Positions 1-5,162 of a stretch of 12,760 bases of DNA are shown piece after piece. The stretch comes from JBGSMF01 sp041740315 (lineage in GTDB: Bacteria > Chloroflexota > Anaerolineae > Fen-1058): contig JBGSMF010000471.1 in the NCBI GenBank assembly GCA_041740315.1, forward strand, positions 1-12,760, read 5' to 3'. Position 1 is the stretch's first letter. The number at the start of each line of letters is the position of its first letter. The position numbers and the translations under genes are program-made. The notes under the pieces are model-generated. The model made no database searches. It worked only from the letters and a program-made list of their open reading frames with translations, and had not been told where the DNA came from.

Positions 1-6
1 AACTGC

Positions 7-27
7 AACCGGCAGCTGCTGCCGGTT
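7..27. repeat. Palindrome P, copy 1
   Basis: Perfect inverted repeat with 10-bp arms AACCGGCAGC / GCTGCCGGTT around one central base. It is the first of five occurrences in the window (7-27, 258-278, 4750-4770, 5104-5124, 9275-9295). All lie at module junctions of the mosaic repeat and none in a gene. Confidence 0.9.
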
Positions 28-257
28 TGAATTGTGGCCGCTCTGTATGCCAGCGGTTGGAAACTGGCGCGGCGGTTCTCGCTTTCTGGCAGGTGGATAC
101 TGCAACGCGCGTTACAAACTTTTGGCTCTTTCTACCTGGAAAGCCGGCTGGGCACAGTCCCGCGGAAACCGGTGCAGGCCACCGTGTTCCTCATTGTGTG
201 CGCTGTGCCAATGCTCACTATGGCTGGCTTGCCTCTCCCTAGCCCACGCAAAACTCT

Positions 258-278
258 AACCGGCAGATGCTGCCGGTT
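258..278. repeat. Palindrome P, copy 2
   Basis: Same 10-bp arms as the copy at 7-27, with the central base changed. It joins M2 to M3. Just downstream, in M3 (near 300-313), there is a further half-site GCTGCTGCCGGTTT. Confidence 0.88.
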
Positions 279-381
279 AGACGGTGCTGCCGCTCTGACG
301 CTGCTGCCGGTTTGCCTGGCAATGGGGTCGCCTTGCTGGCTTGCCCCCAGGGACGCTGCCTGGCTGGGGCGCGCGGCGGCT

Positions 382-1338
382 CTAGCTTAACACTCGCTGC
401 GCCAGCAGGGTCAACCAGCGCGAGGGTTCGCGCTTTTGTCCAAACTCCCACGCTTTCCACGTCGTCCAGATGGATTCAGGCGTGAAACGGCCCTGCGCGT
501 CGGCTTGGGCTTTGACCACGGCTTGCATCTCTCGCCGGCGGGCATCTTTTTGCAGCCAGGGGAATTGGCCCAACACGTCCAGCACGTGCAAGATGTCATA
601 CCACACCAGCGGCGCTTTGAGCTTGCGAAAATCCGTCCCCATAAAGAACATATAGGGGTGGCGTTCTTGGCTTTGGGTCCACAGCGTGAGCAATGTCTCC
701 GCGCCAATATGGGCGGCCTCGCTATCGCGCCAGTCTGGGATTTGAGACAGCGCCTTGAGCATCACCAGGTTGGCATAAGGGCAAGGATCGTTTTTGCTGC
801 CCGGCCCCCGGAACTTGCCCAGTTCTGGCGATACAGCGCAAGGCCAACCGTTGTCGCGTACCAGGCCGGCCAGGTGTTGCACGGCTGCCTTGACCCGCTT
901 GTCTTTGCCCAGGCCAAACTTGAGCAGGGCGTAGACGACCAGCGGCGCGTCGCACAACGCCCAAGCCCATTGGTCCCGGCCTGTGCCGCCATATTTGGGC
1001 GAGATGTTCATCAACACCTGGAACGGCCCTTCCGGCGATTGGTGCGCCAGTATCCGCTCGGCGATTGCATCCACGCCGGGGTCACTGGCCTTCAAGCCCA
1101 GGTCGGCGATAAAGGTCAGCTTGTGCAAAGGATGGCTGGCGCTCTTGTGGCTGGCCAGGACTGGGCCAGGCCACTCGGCCAGCTCGGCCAACACACCCTG
1201 CACTTGCGAATCGGCCAGCATGGCCTGACGTGCCGCGCGCACCTCGGCGGCGCGTTCCGTTTGGCCGAGCAGGTCGATCCGGGTTCGATAGCGCACCCAC
1301 GCCGGCCCTTCAAGCAACCAGGTTATTAATTCGTCCAT
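382..1338 (-). CDS. Alpha/alpha-toroid (squalene-cyclase/prenyltransferase-like) protein
   Basis: A 318-residue protein with no signal peptide or membrane segment. The middle part resembles proteins of the terpenoid cyclase/prenyltransferase alpha/alpha-toroid superfamily: helical stretches alternate with Gly/Trp-rich turns such as QSPEGPFQV, GTGRDQWAWALCDAPLVVYAL, DNGWPC and NDPCPYANLVMLKAL. I do not see an intact DxDD-type cyclase motif, so enzymatic activity is uncertain; the fold assignment is an inference. Start choice: the ATG at 1338 has AAGGAG eight bases upstream. It lies inside the 3' end of the VOC gene (13-bp overlap), so translation is probably coupled. It is the last gene of a three-gene operon with the hexapeptide transferase and VOC protein. 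The opposite strand also has a long open frame, which I regard as a shadow. Confidence 0.82.
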   Translation of the reverse strand: MDELITWLLEGPAWVRYRTRIDLLGQTERAAEVRAARQAMLADSQVQGVLAELAEWPGPVLASHKSASHPLHKLTFIADLGLKASDPGVDAIAERILAHQSPEGPFQVLMNISPKYGGTGRDQWAWALCDAPLVVYALLKFGLGKDKRVKAAVQHLAGLVRDNGWPCAVSPELGKFRGPGSKNDPCPYANLVMLKALSQIPDWRDSEAAHIGAETLLTLWTQSQERHPYMFFMGTDFRKLKAPLVWYDILHVLDVLGQFPWLQKDARRREMQAVVKAQADAQGRFTPESIWTTWKAWEFGQKREPSRWLTLLAQRVLS

Positions 1339-1751
1339 TGCGTTGACTCCTTCTGTGGGTCACTGAGCTGGACGAGATCCCACAGATTCCCATACAGGTC
1401 TTCAAAGACAGCCACTGTCCCGTAGGCAGCGTTCTTTGGTTCTCGAATAAAGTGTATTCCGGCCGCAAGCATCGCCTGGTAGTCGCGCCAAAAGTCATCG
1501 GTGTGGAGAAAGAGGAAAACTCGCCCACCCGTTTGGTTGCCGATGAACGCTTCTTGAGCGGGTGTTGAGGCGCGGGCCAACAGCAGGCTGGCGCCGTTCG
1601 AGCCGGGAGGCGCCACGACAACCCAGCGTTTGTCCTGCTCAGGCTGGTAGGAATCTTGAACCAGTGTGAAATGAAGCTTCTGGCAGTAATAGTCAATAGC
1701 CTCGTCATAGTCTCGAACGACCAAGGCCACATGGATAATCGTCTGGCGCAT
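1326..1751 (-). CDS. VOC-family (glyoxalase/bleomycin-resistance-like) protein
   Basis: A 141-residue single-domain vicinal oxygen chelate protein. It begins IIHVALVVRDYDEAIDYYCQ, the usual first beta-alpha unit whose His is normally a metal ligand, and ends with EDLYGNLWDLVQL, the C-terminal hallmark of the family (compare DPDGNLWELVQ). Between them lies FLFLHTDDF and then AAGIHFIREP, typical of the second module. Proteins of this family bind a divalent metal as dimers and include glyoxalase I-like lyases, dioxygenases and fosfomycin or bleomycin resistance proteins; the substrate cannot be told. The frame extends upstream to a TTG at 1802, but the ATG at 1751 starts the domain correctly and has GAGG upstream (a rather long 13-base spacing). 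It is the middle gene of the trio. VOC proteins are common integron cassette cargo. Confidence 0.88.
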   Translation of the reverse strand: MRQTIIHVALVVRDYDEAIDYYCQKLHFTLVQDSYQPEQDKRWVVVAPPGSNGASLLLARASTPAQEAFIGNQTGGRVFLFLHTDDFWRDYQAMLAAGIHFIREPKNAAYGTVAVFEDLYGNLWDLVQLSDPQKESTQWTN

Positions 1752-1788
1752 AATGGACGGTTTACCTCGCTTGAAGCTGTCTAACCAG

Positions 1789-2349
1789 CTATTGCTGCTC
1801 AATCTCTCTAATCACCCTGGCCGGATTCCCCGCCACCACCGTATTCGCTGGAACACTTCGGGTGACGACTGCCCCCGCGCCCACCACAGCGTTCCGGCCT
1901 ATCCTCACCCCGGGCAAGAGGATAGCACTGCCCCCTAACCACACATTGTCTTCGACCACGATCGGTTTGGCTACTTCCCAGCCCTGGATTCGCGCTTCCG
2001 CCTGAAGGACATGGGCGGCGGTATAGATCTGGACGCCAGGCCCGATCATGACGTGGTTGCCAATATGCACCTCATTACAGTCCAGAATGGTACACAAGAC
2101 GTTCAGATAGACATGATCGCCGATATAGATGTTTTGACCGTAGACACAGTAGAAGGGTGGCTCAATGATCGAATCCTGACCGATGTGTCCGAACAATTGC
2201 CGGAGGATGGTTTGTCGTTCGGGCGCGGCTTCGGTCAGATTGTAGAGCCGGAGCAGTTTCTTGGTCTTTTGGCGTGCTTCCGGGTCAGGGTCAAGGCAGT
2301 TGTAGATTTCTCCGGCTAGCATTTTCTCTTTCTCGGTTCTTACGGGCAT
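1789..2349 (-). CDS. Hexapeptide-repeat O-acetyltransferase (maltose/galactoside acetyltransferase type)
   Basis: A 186-residue protein of normal length for the Maa/LacA/NodL family. It opens with the family's N-terminal helical region (TEKEKMLAGEIYNCLDPD), followed by a left-handed beta-helix with [LIV]GXXXX repeats (NIYIGDHVYLN, EVHIGNHVMIGPGV, NVWLGGSAILLPGVRIGRNAVVGAGAVV). It finishes with the family's C-terminal signature VVAGNPARVIREI. The expected catalytic His is in IYTAAHVLQAEAR, near residue 113. Such enzymes use acetyl-CoA to acetylate sugars or similar acceptors in the cytoplasm, as trimers; the acceptor here is unknown. AGGAG lies seven bases before the ATG. The gene starts 27 bp after the GTTGGGC end of an attC-like site, so it looks like the first gene of a cassette, and it leads into the VOC gene 37 bp downstream. 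Confidence 0.93.
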   Translation of the reverse strand: MPVRTEKEKMLAGEIYNCLDPDPEARQKTKKLLRLYNLTEAAPERQTILRQLFGHIGQDSIIEPPFYCVYGQNIYIGDHVYLNVLCTILDCNEVHIGNHVMIGPGVQIYTAAHVLQAEARIQGWEVAKPIVVEDNVWLGGSAILLPGVRIGRNAVVGAGAVVTRSVPANTVVAGNPARVIREIEQQ

Positions 2350-2375
2350 CTATTGACTCCTGTTTGACTTTTGCC

Positions 2376-2433
2376 GCCCAACGCCCAAGCTCAACGGCGG
2401 CAGTTAGTCGCCCGCTGCAGCGCCTTGTTGGCC
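2376..2433 (-). repeat. attC-like recombination site (3' of GNAT gene)
   Basis: On the minus strand this 58-bp element runs from GGCCAAC (R''-like, one mismatch to RYYYAAC) to GTTGGGC (a perfect GTTRRRY R' site). Between them are the attC-style arms GCTGCAGCGG and CCGTTGAGC, which pair except for an extrahelical base (GCTgCAgCGG against GCT-CAaCGG), around a short central loop. It overlaps the last ten codons and stop of the GNAT gene and ends 27 bp before the next start codon, which is the position expected of a cassette site. Known attC sites are recognised as a folded single strand by integron integrase IntI. Confidence 0.75.
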
Positions 2434-2943
2434 ATTTGCCCTGAATCCTTCATGAAACATGACATCGCCTTGCGGAAAGCGCCCGTCAAATGAAAGAGCG
2501 AAGAATACCTCTTGCGGAACGCCCTCGTGGACAAGTCCGGCAACATTCTCAAATCCAAATTTCCTATAGTATTGCGGATGCCCCACTAGGCAGCAGCCTT
2601 TGGCGCCTAGTTTCCTTAATCGTGCCAGTCCTTCCTGTATCAAGGCTTTGCCAATCCCCCTGCGCTGGTATTCCGGCAGTACTGAAACTGGGCCAAGTCC
2701 ATACCAATTCTTGGCGCCGTCGGAAATGGCCACAGGTGAAAACGCAATATGCCCCACAACACGGCCATCTATTTCTGCGACTAACGATAAGGTCAGGGCC
2801 CTTGCGGAACGCAGCGCCTCGACAATGAACTGCTCCGTGTGATTGCTGATCTCCAGGGTTTCAAAGGCGGCGACAGTCACTTGTGTAATGACGACGGCAT
2901 CAGACTCCGTTTCATCTCTAATCACGATTGTTTGTTTCGTCAT
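2404..2943 (-). CDS. GNAT-family N-acetyltransferase (YhbS-like)
   Basis: A 179-residue single GNAT domain. Motif A, which binds the acetyl-CoA pyrophosphate, is PVSVLPEYQRRGIGKALIQ (QRRGIGKA at residues 93-100). The GHPQYYRKFGFE segment (121-132) is characteristic of YhbS-type members, followed by a C-terminal strand region (FFALSFDG). The substrate is not predictable. The ATG has AAGGGA about seven bases upstream. The last residues (NGQQGAAAGD) are low in complexity because they are encoded by the left half of the attC-like site, a pattern known from cassette genes. The gene's start is only about 26 bp from the 3' end of the group II intron remnant, so its native promoter and cassette start have probably been displaced. 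GNAT proteins are frequent cassette cargo. Confidence 0.92.
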   Translation of the reverse strand: MTKQTIVIRDETESDAVVITQVTVAAFETLEISNHTEQFIVEALRSARALTLSLVAEIDGRVVGHIAFSPVAISDGAKNWYGLGPVSVLPEYQRRGIGKALIQEGLARLRKLGAKGCCLVGHPQYYRKFGFENVAGLVHEGVPQEVFFALSFDGRFPQGDVMFHEGFRANGQQGAAAGD

Positions 2944-3002
2944 AGCAATTCCCTTTTATGGCGTCGCGATAGGAAGGGCAGTTACCCGCCCTTCCCCCGC
3001 TC

Positions 3003-3036
3003 GGATCCCTGCGTGCAGTTTTCCCGCACCAGGCTC
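3003..3036 (-). ncRNA. Group II intron domain V-like hairpin
   Basis: Exactly 34 nt, the canonical length of domain V. It begins GAGCC, carrying the catalytic AGC triad, and folds as a long hairpin closed by GTGCGG / CTGCAC around a GAAAA loop. There is a two-base internal bulge (GC) on the 3' arm at the expected place and the pairing GATC at the base. The loop and one basal pair deviate from the usual GNRA/GTTC form, so catalytic competence is unsure. Confidence 0.68.
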
Positions 3037-3129
3037 TTCAGACACACTCGCTTCCGCACTCCAGTAGGCCGGAGAGTTGCTATTGCCTCCAATGTGGTTG
3101 GCACTGATAGTCCGGCTCTGCATGGCCGG

Positions 3130-3294
3130 TCAGTGTTTCCTTTGCAGGCTACGTGTGCCTGTCAGTCCCTTCCCCATGTGATCGGCGCAACCGTTTCCGA
3201 GTACTATGGACTGATCCGACCCCCTGCCGCCTTTGGCTCTCCTACTTGTTCTTTCGGTTCGGCCTACCTGTCGCCAGTAGGGGACGTTACCCAT
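3130..3294 (-). pseudogene. Truncated N-terminus of group II intron-encoded protein
   Basis: A 54-codon frame begins MGNVPYWRQVGR, continues through AKGGRGSDQSIVLGNG and ends MGKGLTGTRSLQRKH before TGA. As I recall the family, this resembles the leader of the LtrA-type reverse transcriptase/maturase just before the RT0/RT1 region. The catalytic blocks, including the YADD motif, and the maturase X domain are absent: the sequence passes within about 95 nt to domain V. It is a remnant left by a deletion inside the intron ORF. Whether the peptide is made is unknown. Confidence 0.6.
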
Positions 3295-3659
3295 GTACTG
3301 GCTCAGGAGCGGTCAGGGTCTCCCAAATCCCTGATGCTTCTCTTCACACATGCCGCGCTCTTCATGGACCCCGGCAGCCCCTCGGAAATCTCACCTCTTG
3401 CACGGATTCCTCTGTGTTGGCTTCTGTTCCGTTAACAACATCGCCGACTGCATTTGAAGCTTGCGCCCCCTAAGCCGTAACGAGGCTATATCAAGCTTCA
3501 GGGAGTGCGGCCTCCGTTACGGCCTATGTGATTCGCTGTGTACGCTTCAACTATTTCGTTCGGCTTTCGCCTCCTGATAGCTGCAACACTCGCTAGGGGT
3601 GGGTGGTTAGTCCTTACCCCGCAAGGACTTGCACCTTGCAAGAAGCACCAAGTTCAGCG

Positions 3660-3739
3660 GCCCAACACTGGCCGCGGATGATGCGTGCGCGAGCAGAAAC
3701 GTTGCCCAGCGTTGGGTCCGCTGGAACGCGTTGTTATGC
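3660..3739 (-). repeat. attC-like inverted repeat (3' of endonuclease gene)
   Basis: On the minus strand the element begins with GCATAAC (3739-3733), five bases after the endonuclease stop codon, and ends with GTTGGGC (3666-3660, a perfect GTTRRRY). Within it ACCCAACGCTGG (from 3717) pairs with CCAGTGTTGGG (to 3661) with one mismatch. The pairing extends outward as GTTCCAGCGG against CCGCTGAAC with a one-base bulge; the outer arm reaches about 3652, just before the intron. Extrahelical bases and GTTRRRY/RYYYAAC ends are the hallmarks of attC. It is unclear whether GCATAAC or the inner ACCCAAC is the true R''. The site ends 12 bp before the intron's 5' end. Confidence 0.65.
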
Positions 3740-3744
3740 GGCTT

Positions 3745-4515
3745 CTACTCTATGGATCGTCTTGAAACAGTCGTCACTGTTCCCTTGAGAACGTTTACAA
3801 CGTGCAGTTCAGCTGATCTCACATTGTTCTCATCCTTCTCGATGGATGCCAACCAGAACCACGGCGTTTTACACCTACAACACTGACCGGTGTCCTCTTC
3901 GTCTAACTCATCAAGCTGTAAGATTTCATTGCACGTAGTGCACATCACATGAAATCTGCCGCACCTGTCACATTTTCCGACATAGTGTACGTATCGATGG
4001 TATTCGACTTGTGCAGTTGGAAGAAGTACATAGCCAGGCACACGCCTCGCTACGATTGTGAACTCTGGATAGCCGTCCCAGAATATTTTGCCATTGCGGC
4101 ACTTCTCATTCATGCAATCCGGCCACGTTGACGGATCGAAGTGCTCCAAATGATCGAGCGGAACGAGGCGGAGGGAGACTTTAGACTGTGCTCTGGTTTC
4201 TGCCGATTTCGAATACCCAACTGGACAAATAAGGTAGCCATGAGTTGCCCCCACATCTTCCATTAGGCCCGCGAATGCCTCAACGTTAGGGACTGATACC
4301 TTGCGTTTCCTTTTTTTCGCATCAACAATCACCCGGCGAGTATTATCGGAATCATGACGGCATTCTATAAGCACGTCAATCTGCCTCATTACCCCGCTGA
4401 TCCTGCCTCTTATTCGAGCATTTGGTGTCACGCATAGGTCTGTGGAAGCCTCATTGGCAAACATCCTAGCCACAAGCCTTTCGTATTTCTCCCATTCTGG
4501 ATAAGTGTACGCCAT
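3745..4515 (-). CDS. Mrr-like PD-(D/E)XK restriction endonuclease with C-terminal zinc ribbon
   Basis: A 256-residue protein. The N-terminal half is a restriction-endonuclease-like fold of the Mrr_cat type: a helix YERLVARMF, then GVMRQIDVLIE (D47) and VIVDAKKRK (D65-x-K67), the ID...DxK active-site pattern, followed by the helix NVEAFAGLMEDVGATHGYLI typical of Mrr-like nucleases. The C-terminal part has clustered cysteines (CDRC at 182-185, CTTC at 192-195, CCRC at 212-215), which probably form a zinc ribbon for DNA or protein binding. Mrr-like enzymes often cut modified or foreign DNA, so a defence role is likely but inferred; no methyltransferase is adjacent. GGGAG precedes the ATG by eight bases. 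The gene is enclosed between GTTATGC (52 bp upstream of the ATG) and GCATAAC (after the stop), like an integron cassette. Confidence 0.88.
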   Translation of the reverse strand: MAYTYPEWEKYERLVARMFANEASTDLCVTPNARIRGRISGVMRQIDVLIECRHDSDNTRRVIVDAKKRKRKVSVPNVEAFAGLMEDVGATHGYLICPVGYSKSAETRAQSKVSLRLVPLDHLEHFDPSTWPDCMNEKCRNGKIFWDGYPEFTIVARRVPGYVLLPTAQVEYHRYVHYVGKCDRCGRFHVMCTTCNEILQLDELDEEDTGQCCRCKTPWFWLASIEKDENNVRSAELHVVNVLKGTVTTVSRRSIE

Positions 4516-4560
4516 GAGTCATACTCCCTATGGAAGTCCACAGGCTGTTCGGCTGTAGCC

Positions 4561-4567
4561 GCATAAC
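4561..4567 (-). other. Cassette boundary heptamer (R'-like GTTATGC)
   Basis: On the minus strand GTTATGC lies 52 bp upstream of the endonuclease ATG and is the exact edge of module M1. It matches the GCATAAC heptamer after the endonuclease stop codon (3733-3739). Its fit to GTTRRRY is imperfect (T in the second R position), but the same variant occurs in some known integron sites. Confidence 0.55.
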
Positions 4568-4662
4568 AGCTAGCTTATGAAATATTTTGGCTACTACGCC
4601 TACACCTCTGGCGAGATGTTTTGCCTATTATGAGTGCGAGAAACAGCGCCAACTTGGCTTCA

Positions 4663-4668
4663 ATTATA
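4663..4668 (-). promoter_or_regulatory. Candidate -10 box in M1 facing the endonuclease gene
   Basis: On the minus strand a perfect TATAAT is preceded by GGGG. It is conserved in the other M1 copy (9187-9192) in the same context (GGGGTATAATTGAAGC). It lies 148 bp upstream of the endonuclease ATG. No convincing -35 hexamer is found at 16-18 bp, so promoter strength is uncertain. Confidence 0.45.
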
Positions 4669-4749
4669 CCCCCGCTTCTTGTCTTTCACGAAACGCATCA
4701 ACCGGCGAGGGATACAAGAGAACGGCCTTTGCCAAGCGTAATCAACCCA

Positions 4750-4770
4750 AACCGGCAGCTGCTGCCGGTT
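4750..4770. repeat. Palindrome P, copy 3
   Basis: Identical to the copy at 7-27. It joins M1 (left) to M2 (right). Confidence 0.9.
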
Positions 4771-5103
4771 TGAATTGCGGCCGCTCTGTGTGCCAGCGGG
4801 TGGAAACTGGCGCAGTGGAGTTTCCCCATTGCGCTATTTCAGGCTCGGTATATGTGGCGCTTGGGGCGGGCGTGGCCACACGATGCAAGGGGCTAATCAG
4901 CGTGAGATCTCTTCTGGCGGCAGACACCACAATGCACGTTACGAACTTTTTGCTATTGGCTTGGCTGGAACAATCTTTCTACCCGGACAGCTGACCAGGC
5001 GCAGTGCCGCAGAAACCGGTAAGCCACCGTGTTCCTCATTGCGTGCGCTGGCGCCAATACTCTCAATAGCAGGCTTGCCGCCTCCTGGCCCGTGCAAAAC
5101 CAG

Positions 5104-5124
5104 AACCGGCAGCTGCTGCCGGTT
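5104..5124. repeat. Palindrome P, copy 4
   Basis: Identical to the copy at 7-27. It ends repeat copy B. To its right the sequence diverges from M3 and leads within 33 bp to the stop codon of the pentapeptide gene. Confidence 0.9.
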
Positions 5125-5155
5125 TGTCATTGGTGGTATCGTCTCACTTCAGCCT

Positions 5156-5162
5156 GTTAGGT
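5156..5162 (-). other. R''-like heptamer ACCTAAC at end of pentapeptide gene
   Basis: On the minus strand ACCTAAC fits RYYYAAC perfectly and contains the stop codon TAA of the pentapeptide gene. It is the fourth gene in the row with such a heptamer at its 3' end. The rest of an attC site is not evident, because palindrome P begins about 30 bp further on. Confidence 0.45.

Larger units (their letters stand above)
7..316. repeat. Mosaic repeat copy A (P-M2-P-M3)
   Basis: This is the leftmost of three related repeat copies. It consists of palindrome P (7-27), module M2 (28-257), a second palindrome with one changed central base (258-278), and module M3 (279-316). M2 matches 4771-5103 in long stretches at both ends (for example TGGAAACTGGCGC and CCACCGTGTTCCTCATTG), but is about 100 bp shorter in its middle. 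M3 matches 9296-9333 at equal length with one visible difference. Any M1 module would lie left of the window. I see no credible gene here: the short frames crossing it have no conserved content and are not shared by the other copies. The strip 317-381, between M3 and the toroid gene, holds only a weak hairpin (CCCCAG / CTGGGG). Confidence 0.85.
2969..3648 (-). mobile_element. ORF-deleted group II intron (about 680 nt)
   Basis: Read on the minus strand, the 5' end is GTGCTTCTTGC (compare the group II consensus GTGYG), followed by intron-like DI sequence (GGTGCAAGTCC, GAAGCTTGATATAGCC, TTAGGGGGCGCAAGC). Then comes a leader encoding the start of an intron protein, a 34-nt hairpin in the domain V position (3003-3036), and a domain VI-like hairpin (GAAGGGC / GCCCTTC, about 2972-2997). 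The end is near CCTAT at 2969. The reverse transcriptase/maturase body is missing, so the element could move only with help in trans. Exact splice ends are my estimates. The long plus-strand frame across this region is a shadow. Class IIC introns are known to target attC sites or terminators, which fits the neighbouring attC-like element. Confidence 0.72.
4556..5124. repeat. Mosaic repeat copy B (M1-P-M2-P)
   Basis: Module M1 (4556-4749) matches 9082-9274 over its whole length with scattered substitutions. It is followed by palindrome P (4750-4770), module M2 (4771-5103, shared with 28-257 but with an insertion of about 100 bp) and a second P (5104-5124). It lies exactly between the endonuclease cassette start (GTTATGC) and the end of the pentapeptide gene. 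Short open frames cross it but are not conserved between copies, and I see no gene here. M1 contains direct repeats of about 14 bp (GAAATATTTTGGC and GAGATGTTTTGCC) spaced about 20 bp apart. The strip 5125-5156 beyond it holds nothing else I can identify. Confidence 0.9.

Noticed and set aside
7..27. Palindrome P as an intrinsic transcription terminator
   Set aside because: The arms are strong, but there is no T-run after it on either strand, and a one-base centre leaves no proper loop. Its placement at module junctions fits a recombination or structural role better.
7..316. CRISPR array
   Set aside because: The palindromes recur only a few times, at irregular intervals of 230 bp or more, and the sequences between them are shared modules rather than unique spacers. 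No cas gene is present.
34..390. Open frame of 118 codons and overlapping frames inside repeat copy A
   Set aside because: The frame is not preserved in the related M2 at 4771-5103, which points to non-coding repeat DNA.
436..1329. Long plus-strand open frame (297 codons) opposite the toroid gene
   Set aside because: Shadow frame: the minus-strand product has recognisable toroid-like features, a good ribosome site and operon context. The plus-strand product shows no domain.
2839..3435. Plus-strand open frame of 198 codons across the intron region
   Set aside because: It lies over structured intron RNA sequence and the 5' end of the GNAT gene on the other strand. Its product is compositionally odd and shows no family feature.
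4587..4994. Open frame of 135 codons inside repeat copy B
   Set aside because: The reading frame is not kept in the other repeat copies, and it runs through the palindrome and the M1 module. There is no ribosome site of note.
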